Source of the DNA: Nitrosarchaeum sp.
GTDB taxonomy: Archaea; Thermoproteota; Nitrososphaeria; Nitrososphaerales; Nitrosopumilaceae
DNA: 6,317 nucleotides
Assembly: GCA_016234975.1 (NCBI GenBank)
Contig: JACRND010000021.1
Location: 5,477 to 11,793 of the forward strand
Direction of reading: 5' to 3'
Position numbers and translations under genes: made by a program. The notes under the pieces were generated by a model. That model was not told where the DNA came from. It did no database searches and saw nothing but the letters and a program-made list of their open reading frames with translations. This document shows, piece after piece, positions 1 through 5,662 of the stretch. Within the stretch, counting starts at the first letter, position 1. Each line of letters begins with the position of its first letter.

Positions 1-344
1 TTTAATTTTTGTAAATTTAGTTTACTGATTTTTTTAGAAACTACAATGATGGTTGGAACTTCATTACATGTTTGTAAAATTTTTGAATTGACGGATATTG
101 TTCCTTGTGAATCTAGAATTATTCTTGTGGGGTTTTTCCCTTTTGCATATCTTACAGTAAGTAATGGATCATCTCTATGTATTGTATTTTTTCCTACCAG
201 TATTGCATCAACTTTTGAACGAAGTCTATGAAGTCTAATTCTGTCTTTTTTAGAAGATAGTTTTGAATCACCTAAACGTGTGGCAATTTTTCCATCTATT
301 GAAATTGCAGCACTCAGAATCACACGTGGTCTAGATTTTACCAT
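1..344 (-). CDS. arfC: 2,5-diamino-6-ribosylamino-4(3H)-pyrimidinone 5'-phosphate reductase (RibD C-terminal type), partial
   Basis: This is the N-terminal 114 residues of a RibD-reductase-domain protein; the frame stays open to the left edge, so the C-terminal half is missing. It would reduce the ribose of the diaminopyrimidinone phosphate to ribityl with NAD(P)H. Visible motifs are SAAISIDGKIA (11-21), an R-x-H-x-LRS stretch (37-43) leading into DAILVGKNTIHRDDP (46-60), and PTRIILDSQG (72-81), all typical of the RibD/dihydrofolate-reductase-like fold. The protein begins directly at the reductase domain, so it lacks the N-terminal zinc deaminase half of bacterial RibD. The start ATG (344-342) overlaps the end of the upstream amidohydrolase gene by 14 nt. 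It has a strong Shine-Dalgarno site, GGAGGT at 360-355, with 10 nt spacing. It is the last visible gene of the ribB operon. Confidence 0.9.
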   Translation of the reverse strand, partial: MVKSRPRVILSAAISIDGKIATRLGDSKLSSKKDRIRLHRLRSKVDAILVGKNTIHRDDPLLTVRYAKGKNPTRIILDSQGTISVNSKILQTCNEVPTIIVVSKKISKLNLQKL

Positions 345-1521
345 GTACTATTTTACCTCCAATCATTACAGCTCTAATCGCAGATTCTGATGCTCTATGT
401 ACAATAGATGCATGTGGATTATGCATTGGCTCCAAATCCAATGCATGTTTGTCTATGAAAATACAATCTGCAAATTTACCATTTTCGATTACTCCGATAT
501 CTTTTCTCAAAATTTTTCCACCATTTACAGTTGCCATTTTTAGAATTTCTTTCGGATTGATTCTTTTCTTGTGAATACCCATAGTTACTTTCCACAAGTA
601 ATCCATTTCTCTAAACATATCTGGAGAATTGATCATTACATTATCAGTGCCTAATGCTATTGTACAGCCAGCTTTTTTCATCAATTCAATGTCAGGTATT
701 CCTTCTGCAAGCGCGGCGTTTGCTCTAGGACAAATCACAATTCCATGAGTTCTTTTTGCTGCAGCATGTATATCGCCTGATGAAGCATGAGTCATGTGTA
801 TCAGAAAATGGGGTTTTATATTCAATGCACGTATAGTTTCAGATTTTCCAGTGACATTTTTTGACATAGAAACACTTTGTTTTGTCTCAGATGAATGAAT
901 GGCTCTAATTTTAGGTGTGCCGGAGTAATAATTTAGTACAGAAGAACTGTTTTCATTTGCTCCACTTACTCCAATACCATCACATTTCTTTAGTAATTCC
1001 ACAAGTTCGTCCATTTTATGTCTAGGTAAAGGAATATTTTTTTTAATTTCAATTGGTCCTTGATAGAATTCTAATCTTCCAAGAATAATTGAGCGAAGTG
1101 GTAATTCAGATAGAACTTGTTTTAGCAGTAAAACTCCTTCAATTCCACCCTCTCTAAAATCTACAAAAGTTGTGATTCCTTTATTTAACATAGAATGACA
1201 AGAGTTTTTCATAAAACTTGCAAGATATTTTTTATCGGTATTTTTTAGAATTATTGGTTTAGCACCAGATATAGGATGAATTCGTTTGTCAACGGAACTA
1301 TTCAGTGTAATATCTTTTGCAATAGAATCGCCTATGTGTGTATGACAATTTACAAATCCTGGAATTAACAATAATCCTTCACAGTCTATTGATTCTTCTT
1401 TTGCGCTAGCTCCTAAATTGGGCTGGATTCGTTTGAATCTTTGATCTTGAATCTTTATGTCGGTATTTGAAATAAAGTCTAATTCTTTACCTAGCAGAAT
1501 ACTTGCGTTTTTGATTAGCAT
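331..1521 (-). CDS. Amidohydrolase-superfamily metal hydrolase with deaminase-type active site, in riboflavin operon
   Basis: A 396-residue protein of the amidohydrolase superfamily (TIM barrel flanked by a small beta domain), nearest in style to the cytosine/guanine/S-adenosylhomocysteine/aminofutalosine deaminase group. Visible metal and catalytic signature: PGFVNCHTH (54-62, H60 and H62), H209-S-S-E212, IHMTH (241-245, H242 as likely ligand), CPRANAAL (264-271) and LGTDNVMINSPD (290-301, D293). The C-terminal segment GVIENGKFADCIFID (343-357) is the usual return of the small beta domain. The H-x-x-E pair is the proton-shuttle arrangement of deaminating members. The gene overlaps arfA by 7 nt and arfC by 14 nt, which implies a role in riboflavin synthesis. 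The substrate is not proven. The candidates are deamination of the 2-amino group of the ribitylamino-pyrimidinone phosphate (chemically like guanine deaminase) or removal of the formyl group left by ArfA. Confidence 0.85.
   Translation of the reverse strand: MLIKNASILLGKELDFISNTDIKIQDQRFKRIQPNLGASAKEESIDCEGLLLIPGFVNCHTHIGDSIAKDITLNSSVDKRIHPISGAKPIILKNTDKKYLASFMKNSCHSMLNKGITTFVDFREGGIEGVLLLKQVLSELPLRSIILGRLEFYQGPIEIKKNIPLPRHKMDELVELLKKCDGIGVSGANENSSSVLNYYSGTPKIRAIHSSETKQSVSMSKNVTGKSETIRALNIKPHFLIHMTHASSGDIHAAAKRTHGIVICPRANAALAEGIPDIELMKKAGCTIALGTDNVMINSPDMFREMDYLWKVTMGIHKKRINPKEILKMATVNGGKILRKDIGVIENGKFADCIFIDKHALDLEPMHNPHASIVHRASESAIRAVMIGGKIVHGKI
355..360 (-). promoter_or_regulatory. Shine-Dalgarno site of arfC
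   Basis: On the minus strand GGAGGT lies 10 nt upstream of the arfC ATG, inside the 3' end of the amidohydrolase gene. It fixes the arfC start at 344 and shows that this downstream operon gene is translated from an internal leader and not from a leaderless mRNA. Confidence 0.7.
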
Positions 1522-2263
1522 GATAATTCATAAACATTTGGTTTTTCTTTACCCGAATCTCTAATTTCTCTTATTGTATCAAGTGATTTAGTTGCAAGTT
1601 TTACAGCTTCTCTAGAAGTTTTTGCATTACCTATTCCACAATTCAAAGTAATATCATCTTCTTTTTCGATTAATTTAATGAAGTCTTTTACAGAATTTTT
1701 AGCGTCATCGTTTGCAACTACCATGAAATTATCTCCACCCATAAAGAATGTAAGAGAATTTTTTTTTAGAAAAAATTTCGACATCTTTGCATACAAGTTA
1801 AAAACTATTGAAGTAATCTCATAGGGAGAATTTATTTTTCTCCTAGAAGTAAGATTGTCCACATCAAAGTGCATTATTGAAACTTTTTGTTCAGATTTAC
1901 CATTAATAAAACCATAAATGGCATATTCTTTACTTAGAAAAATCTCACTTTTTTTTCCTTCATATGCTTTGAGATTTGCTTCAAATGGAGAATTAGCATA
2001 ACCGATTGACATAGATAGTCTAATGTCAAAAGATTTTTCAAGGTTTTTTTGAATCTCAATATGATCCTCTAATGTCAATCCGTTAGAAACTACAAAAAAT
2101 TCATCTGCCCTATTTAAGAAAACGAGGCAATTTTTTTCTGAGAATAATTTTTGAATCTCTTTGTACAGTGATGCCTGGAGCATTTGAAGTGCGTGTTCTC
2201 TATCACTACCCAGAGTTAGAGTCCAAGGTCCATAGCCATTTATTTTTAATATACTAAGTTGAA

Positions 2264-2267
<4 letters not shown>
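1515..2267 (-). CDS. arfA: GTP cyclohydrolase III (GTP cyclohydrolase IIa, archaeal)
   Basis: A 250-residue homologue of the Methanocaldococcus GTP cyclohydrolase III. It converts GTP to 2-amino-5-formylamino-6-ribosylamino-4(3H)-pyrimidinone 5'-phosphate, the first step of archaeal riboflavin synthesis, replacing bacterial RibA. The start, with NGYGPWT at 10-16, matches the family closely. The protein is built from two nucleotidyl-cyclase-like halves. The first carries RADEFFVVSNG (53-63) and SMSIG (85-89). The second carries HFDVDN (133-138, metal-binding aspartates) and FFMGGDNFM (174-182, a GGDEF-like loop), followed by CGIGNAKT (210-217). It is slightly shorter than I remember for the methanogen protein, mostly between the two halves. 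The ATG lies in an ATGA overlap with the ribH stop codon, and AGAGGA at 2280-2275 serves as Shine-Dalgarno site. Confidence 0.93.
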
Positions 2268-2680
<413 letters not shown>

Positions 2681-2682
2681 AA

Positions 2683-3348
2683 TTAATGCACCTTGGCAAA
2701 TTCTAATAATTCTTTACCATCAATTAACGGAATTGCATTTTGCTTTGCATATTTTTCTGCTTTATCAACAGATAATGCAGTATAAGTTTCAGCATCCATC
2801 ATTTCACAAATTGCGGTAACAGGCGTTAAACCTGCAATTTGAGTAAGATAGACAGACATTTCAGTATGACCCTGTCTTTTTGCCAGTAATCCTTTTGATG
2901 CAATTAACAATGGAACATGACCAGGGGTTTTGAAAGAAGAAGCAAATTTTTTCTTTTTGTTCTCAACACTGAAAATATTTGCCATTTCTCTGATGGTAAG
3001 TGATCTGTCTTTATCTGTTATACCAGTATAAGTTTGATAATGATTAACAGAGATTGAAAATGTAGGATGATCACCGTATGGTGCAAGTCCCATAATCATT
3101 TCCTTATTTGAAATTGGTGATTCTGCTAAAATTTCATGCATGTACCTTAACTCTAAAGAATTTGCAAAGTTATGATCAATTGCAATGCATAAAAGACCTC
3201 CAGCATGTTGACGCATTCTTGCAACATGCTCAGGCGTTACAAATTCTGCAGCAACTACCATATCTATCTCATTTTCCCTTCCTGCTGAATCAAATAATAA
3301 TACAAACTCGCCTCGTTTTAGTGATTCAAGTCCTGATTCAAGTGACAT
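2683..3348 (-). CDS. ribB: 3,4-dihydroxy-2-butanone 4-phosphate synthase
   Basis: A 221-residue monofunctional DHBP synthase. It converts ribulose 5-phosphate to 3,4-dihydroxy-2-butanone 4-phosphate plus formate, giving the four-carbon unit used by RibH. The family motifs are all present: FDSAGRENEIDMV (19-31, acidic metal-binding loop), the R-x-HAGGLLC stretch (46-54), SISVNHYQTYTGITDKDR (98-115), FKTPGHVPLL (139-148) and RQGHTEMSVYL (158-168, with the metal-ligand histidine). There is no GTP cyclohydrolase II domain, which fits the presence of arfA. The ATG at 3348 is about 29 nt from the centre of a TATA box, so the mRNA may be leaderless; a weak GGATGAT at 3364-3358 is the only Shine-Dalgarno-like alternative. 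It is the first gene of the compact riboflavin operon. Confidence 0.95.
   Translation of the reverse strand: MSLESGLESLKRGEFVLLFDSAGRENEIDMVVAAEFVTPEHVARMRQHAGGLLCIAIDHNFANSLELRYMHEILAESPISNKEMIMGLAPYGDHPTFSISVNHYQTYTGITDKDRSLTIREMANIFSVENKKKKFASSFKTPGHVPLLIASKGLLAKRQGHTEMSVYLTQIAGLTPVTAICEMMDAETYTALSVDKAEKYAKQNAIPLIDGKELLEFAKVH
2689..2694 (-). promoter_or_regulatory. Shine-Dalgarno site of ribH, supports TTG start
   Basis: AAGGTG on the minus strand, overlapping the last codons of ribB, lies 8 nt from the TTG codon at 2680-2678. It supports the non-ATG start of ribH and coupling of ribH translation to ribB. Confidence 0.5.
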
Positions 3349-3364
3349 ATATAAAAAATCATCC

Positions 3365-3386
3365 GTAAACTGATTATAAAGTTTAC
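3365..3386. promoter_or_regulatory. Inverted repeat bracketing the ribB TATA box, candidate operator
   Basis: GTAAAC (3365-3370), a 10-nt spacer, then GTTTAC (3381-3386) form a perfect 6+6 inverted repeat whose spacer is the TATA box itself. A dimeric repressor bound here would block TBP/TFB. An archaeal riboflavin regulator such as RbkR is a possible ligand, but I did not match the site to a known operator consensus. Confidence 0.45.
3373..3380 (-). promoter_or_regulatory. TATA box of the ribB operon
   Basis: TTTATAAT on the minus strand is centred about 28 nt upstream of the ribB ATG, where an archaeal TATA box would direct initiation at or just before the start codon. The preceding GTAAAC (3386-3381) would cover the BRE position. 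Confidence 0.5.
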
Positions 3387-3393
3387 TATAAAA

Positions 3394-3407
3394 TTGGTAA
3401 TTACCAA
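3394..3407. promoter_or_regulatory. Perfect 14-bp palindrome upstream of ribB
   Basis: TTGGTAATTACCAA is fully self-complementary. It lies 46-59 nt upstream of the ribB start, just outside the TATA/BRE region, and also overlaps the presumed end of the ribE transcript. It has the form of a binding site for a dimeric regulator. A role as a terminator hairpin is less likely because there is no loop. Confidence 0.45.
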
Positions 3408-3411
3408 AAAA
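3406..3411 (-). terminator. Oligo-T terminator after ribE
   Basis: Six consecutive T on the minus strand, about 17 nt past the ribE stop codon, are enough for archaeal intrinsic termination. If it works, ribE is transcribed separately from the ribB operon. Confidence 0.35.
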
Positions 3412-3428
3412 GTGGTAGAATATTGTTT

Positions 3429-4013
3429 TTATTTTAAAATGTATTTTCCAAGAATATCGGTTTCAATGTTAATCTTATCACCAACATTTTTGGTTTTGAA
3501 ATTAGTTATTTCTATAGTATGAGGAATCAAACATACAGAAGCGAGATTATTTTTTACATCTACTACTGTCAAGCTGATTCCATCAATTGCAATTGAACCT
3601 TTTTTTACGACATATTTTGATAATTTCTTTTGGACTTCAAACCAAACTTGTACTTCTTTGGGTTTATTTTGTATTTTTTTGATGGTACCAACTCCATCTA
3701 CATGACCTAAAACAAAATGTCCCTCTAATCTGTCACCAGTTTTTAGACTTCGTTCAATGTTAACAATATCACCAGGTTTTAGATTTCCTAGATCAGTTTT
3801 ACGGGTAGTTTCTTCTATCATTTCAAAAATGCAGTTAGATTTGGATAATTTGGTAGCAGTAAGACAAACTCCATTCAAAGCTACGCTTTGTCCAATCTTC
3901 AAATTTTTTGCATGTTTTCCTAAATTTACAGTCATTTGAATAGCACTTCTATTTTTAGTGTCTTTTGAAATTTTCTCAATTTTTCCAATGCCTTCGACAA
4001 TTCCAGTAAACAT
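3429..4013 (-). CDS. ribE: Riboflavin synthase, bacterial-type alpha subunit
   Basis: A 194-residue riboflavin synthase with two lumazine-binding domains. It transfers a four-carbon unit between two molecules of 6,7-dimethyl-8-ribityllumazine, giving riboflavin and recycling the pyrimidine. The start MFTGIVEG is the near-invariant N terminus of the family. For this reason I place the start at the second of two tandem ATG codons (4013; the other is at 4016). From the first ATG, the first domain has QSVALNGVCLTAT (43-55) and the second repeats the pattern in KGSIAIDGISLTVVDV (139-154), with GHFVLGHVDGVGTI (99-112) between them. Many archaea instead use an unrelated riboflavin synthase derived from lumazine synthase; this one is the bacterial type. 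A TATA box about 26 nt upstream suggests a leaderless mRNA. Confidence 0.95.
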   Translation of the reverse strand: MFTGIVEGIGKIEKISKDTKNRSAIQMTVNLGKHAKNLKIGQSVALNGVCLTATKLSKSNCIFEMIEETTRKTDLGNLKPGDIVNIERSLKTGDRLEGHFVLGHVDGVGTIKKIQNKPKEVQVWFEVQKKLSKYVVKKGSIAIDGISLTVVDVKNNLASVCLIPHTIEITNFKTKNVGDKINIETDILGKYILK

Positions 4014-4036
4014 CATTATTGTGTAAAATTTCTTTG

Positions 4037-4042
4037 TATAAA
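4037..4042 (-). promoter_or_regulatory. TATA box of ribE
   Basis: TTTATA on the minus strand is centred about 26 nt before the ATG at 4013 and 24 nt before the ATG at 4016. No Shine-Dalgarno sequence lies between it and the gene, so a leaderless transcript is likely. The ribB-type dyads are not found here. Confidence 0.45.
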
Positions 4043-4066
4043 TTGATTTTCTTGTTATTGTAAATT

Positions 4067-4774
4067 TTATTCTTTATCTTTTAATTCTTCAAATTCATTT
4101 TGACAATATTGGTGAAAAACGGAACATTTGTTGTTTTTGGCATCAGTTTTAATTTGTTCCATATCTTTAATCAAAACTCCTTGTGCAGCTAAAAATGCCT
4201 CGTCTTCCATACCTAATTTTTCAAATGCTTGAGATTTAGCAATTGATGCTTCATGTAGACTAGGATCTACCATTTGTGCCTTATCATAATATTCTATAGA
4301 TTCTCTATAATTTTTTAAATGATTTAGAGAAATAGCCTTATTCATCAATGCGGTGATGTCTTTGTTATCGAGTTTTAGTGTTTTATCATAAAATTCTACA
4401 GCTTCTTTATGTCGGTCTAATTCATTTAATGATAAACCCATGCTATTGAGTGTCCATGTATCATTAGCATCAATGTCAAGAATCATTTTACAGCATGCTA
4501 AAACGTCATCGTGTTTCTCTAGCTTTTCAAGTGAATAAATTTTATTTTTTAATGCATAAATATCAAAATTTTTTATTTTTAATACTCTATCACAATAAAT
4601 GATCGAGTCTTCAAATTTTTCTAAATGTAATAAAGCCAATGCAGTATTTTGTAAGGCTACCATATCGTCGGGATTAGTTTCTAATAATTTTGTACAATAA
4701 TTTAACATGTCATCAAATTTTCCAGAGTCAAACATTCTGGTGATTATAACAGTTGGATCAAGTAGGTTAATCAA
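4067..4774 (-). CDS. Tetratricopeptide repeat (TPR) protein
   Basis: A 235-residue all-helical protein made of about six TPR units of 34 residues. Good units lie at about 38-71, 72-105, 106-139, 140-173 and 174-207, with a partial one at the N terminus. Typical repeat residues are visible, such as the A/G pair with Y in EAVEFYDKTLKLD (124-136) and ESIEYYDKAQMVDP (158-171). TPRs bind protein partners; no catalytic motif is present. After the repeats comes a distinct tail, KNNKCSVFHQYCQNEFEE (213-230), with two cysteines and a histidine. There is no signal peptide or membrane segment, so it should be cytoplasmic. The start is TTG at 4774, just after an in-frame stop; the next ATG (4735) would remove 13 residues of the first partial repeat, so the exact start is uncertain. 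The partner and role are unknown. Confidence 0.85.
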   Translation of the reverse strand: MINLLDPTVIITRMFDSGKFDDMLNYCTKLLETNPDDMVALQNTALALLHLEKFEDSIIYCDRVLKIKNFDIYALKNKIYSLEKLEKHDDVLACCKMILDIDANDTWTLNSMGLSLNELDRHKEAVEFYDKTLKLDNKDITALMNKAISLNHLKNYRESIEYYDKAQMVDPSLHEASIAKSQAFEKLGMEDEAFLAAQGVLIKDMEQIKTDAKNNKCSVFHQYCQNEFEELKDKE

Positions 4775-4848
4775 TTTAGATCACTAATCTAATGAAGCAT
4801 CATATCTTTATTCTATTCGAAAAATAAGAGGCAAGTAATAAAATATAC

Positions 4849-4853
4849 AAAAA
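4849..4853 (-). terminator. Oligo-T stretch after the RHH gene
   Basis: Five T directly after the TAA stop on the minus strand, with a second T5 at 4824-4820 farther on, form a plausible archaeal T-rich terminator region before the TPR gene. Confidence 0.3.
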
Positions 4854-4997
4854 TTATTTTAAAACTTTTCTAAGTGTTTCATTCAATACCTTAGAATAGC
4901 TGTATGAAGTTTGTTCTTGTTGAATCAGTTTTGCTTGACGCAGTCTTATTTTTTTGTCCAGATCTTCATCAATCATTATTGTTACACGTTTGCTCAT
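4854..4997 (-). CDS. Small ribbon-helix-helix (RHH/CopG-like) protein
   Basis: A 47-codon gene starting with ATG at 4997-4995 and ending with TAA at 4856-4854. The product begins MSKRVTIMIDEDLDKKIR and continues through a second helix, TSYSYSKVLNETLRKVL (30-46). The layout is that of a ribbon-helix-helix DNA-binding protein: a short beta strand (about 3-9, with alternating R, T, M facing the DNA groove), helix A (about 11-27) and helix B (about 33-46). Such proteins act as dimers and bind short palindromes. It could be an autoregulator or could control neighbouring genes; nothing in the sequence identifies the target. It stands alone between the response regulator (70 nt upstream) and the TPR gene (79 nt downstream). 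A toxin partner is not visible, so an antitoxin role is unsupported. Confidence 0.75.
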   Translation of the reverse strand: MSKRVTIMIDEDLDKKIRLRQAKLIQQEQTSYSYSKVLNETLRKVLK

Positions 4998-5067
4998 AAT
5001 ATCTTCAGATTATAGTATGAGGATTAGAATATAACATTATATGAAATGTTCCAAATATGGGAAATTC

Positions 5068-5418
5068 CTAGGTATTAATGACAGAAAGAATTTGTTCCAT
5101 ATTGAACGGTTTTCGGACCAATGGAATAGATAATTTTTCTAGTTTTTCTTCAGTTGAATAACTACTGTCTCCACTAACAGCAATAATTTTTGCTTTAGAA
5201 TTGATTTCTTGAATTTTTTTAATTGCATAAAATCCACTGCCGTTTGGCATCATCATATCAATTAGTACAACATCAGGCTTTTTTTCTTTGTAAAGTTTGA
5301 TAGCAGTTATACCATCATAACCAACACCCAATACTTTGATGCCCTTTTCTTCCAAAAATTCACTGAATAGGCGAACAGTATCTTCATCATCATCAATTAC
5401 AATAACAGAGCGTTGCAT
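5068..5418 (-). CDS. Single-domain response regulator (CheY-like receiver)
   Basis: A receiver domain of 116 residues with no output domain. Numbering from a possible GTG codon at 5421, the acidic pocket is IDDDED (9-14), the phosphoacceptor is D55 in VVLIDMMMPNGSG (51-63), the switch Ser is S83 in IIAVSGDS (79-86), and the conserved Lys is K104 in VRKPF (102-106). All residues needed for phosphorylation are present, so it should accept phosphate from a histidine kinase and signal by protein contact. No kinase is encoded in the window. I prefer the ATG at 5418 over the adjacent GTG at 5421. It is divergent from the winged-helix gene on the plus strand, with a dyad between the two starts. Confidence 0.92.
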   Translation of the reverse strand: MQRSVIVIDDDEDTVRLFSEFLEEKGIKVLGVGYDGITAIKLYKEKKPDVVLIDMMMPNGSGFYAIKKIQEINSKAKIIAVSGDSSYSTEEKLEKLSIPLVRKPFNMEQILSVINT

Positions 5419-5425
5419 CACTAGT

Positions 5426-5443
5426 CATGTTTAATGAAACATG
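5426..5443. promoter_or_regulatory. Inverted repeat in divergent promoter region, candidate operator
   Basis: CATGTTT-AATG-AAACATG is a perfect 7+7 inverted repeat with a 4-nt spacer, placed 8-25 nt upstream of the response regulator ATG. It lies between that start and its probable TATA region, where a bound dimer would block transcription of the regulator and could affect the divergent gene. Confidence 0.45.
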
Positions 5444-5444
5444 C

Positions 5445-5452
5445 TTTAATAT
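5445..5452. promoter_or_regulatory. AT-rich TATA-like box, possibly shared by both divergent genes
   Basis: TTTAATAT on the plus strand is centred about 28 nt before the ATG at 5477. The overlapping minus-strand sequence AATATTAAAG is centred about 31 nt before the response regulator ATG at 5418. Both distances suit archaeal TATA boxes with very short or absent leaders. Confidence 0.35.
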
Positions 5453-5476
5453 TTTGTATTATTTTTTAATGTGATA

Positions 5477-5662
5477 ATGGCTGGAATTGACAGGTTAATT
5501 TCTACAACGCTATCTCAGGTAATTAAAAAGAAATTGAATTCAGATGATCTAAAAGACCTGGAAAGAAAACTATTCCTGGAGCATGGAATGTCAATAAAGC
5601 TCTCAATAGAACACTTTCATAAATTTGATGAAACATTACAAAAAAAAAAAAAAAAAATTTGA
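5477..5662 (+). CDS. Winged-helix regulator, 5' part, frame broken at an A18 run
   Basis: This frame begins MAGIDRLISTTLSQVIKKK and runs for 61 residues. It is helical and charged, with HGMSIKLSIEHFHKFDETL near its end. It then enters a run of lysines encoded by 18 adenines and stops at TGA (5660-5662). The ATG at 5477 is preferred over the GTG at 5471 because it suits the TATA distance. The sense of the downstream frame resumes exactly at the adenine run: with one adenine fewer the reading would pass through five lysines into FEKECINDII and give a single protein of 195 residues. I therefore read this as the N-terminal half of one gene, not as an independent small protein. The N-terminal part looks like an oligomerisation or accessory segment; I do not recognise a named domain. 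Confidence 0.6.
   Translation: MAGIDRLISTTLSQVIKKKLNSDDLKDLERKLFLEHGMSIKLSIEHFHKFDETLQKKKKKI

Noticed and set aside
46..231. Plus-strand open frame of 61 codons
   Set aside because: It lies opposite arfC, whose motifs fit the RibD reductase family well; the plus-strand translation has no recognisable features and is a shadow.
3108..3368. Plus-strand open frame of 86 codons over ribB and its promoter
   Set aside because: Antisense to the highly conserved ribB; low-complexity, leucine/glutamine-rich translation without domain features.
3349..3428. FMN riboswitch upstream of ribB
   Set aside because: The 80-nt gap is AT-rich with no conserved RFN-type stem-loop segments, and the TATA position leaves almost no leader RNA.
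3757..3939. Plus-strand open frame of 60 codons within ribE
   Set aside because: Antisense shadow of a clearly identified riboflavin synthase.
5049..5068. TTCC/GGAA half-sites (TTCC 5049-5052, GGAAATTCC 5060-5068) after the response regulator stop
   Set aside because: The 15-nt near-palindrome has several mismatches and the perfect part is only 4+4 with one central base; too weak to call an operator or hairpin.
4854..5418. Toxin-antitoxin pair formed by the RHH protein and a neighbour
   Set aside because: The adjacent genes are a receiver domain and a TPR protein, neither a known toxin type, and there is no overlap or tight spacing.
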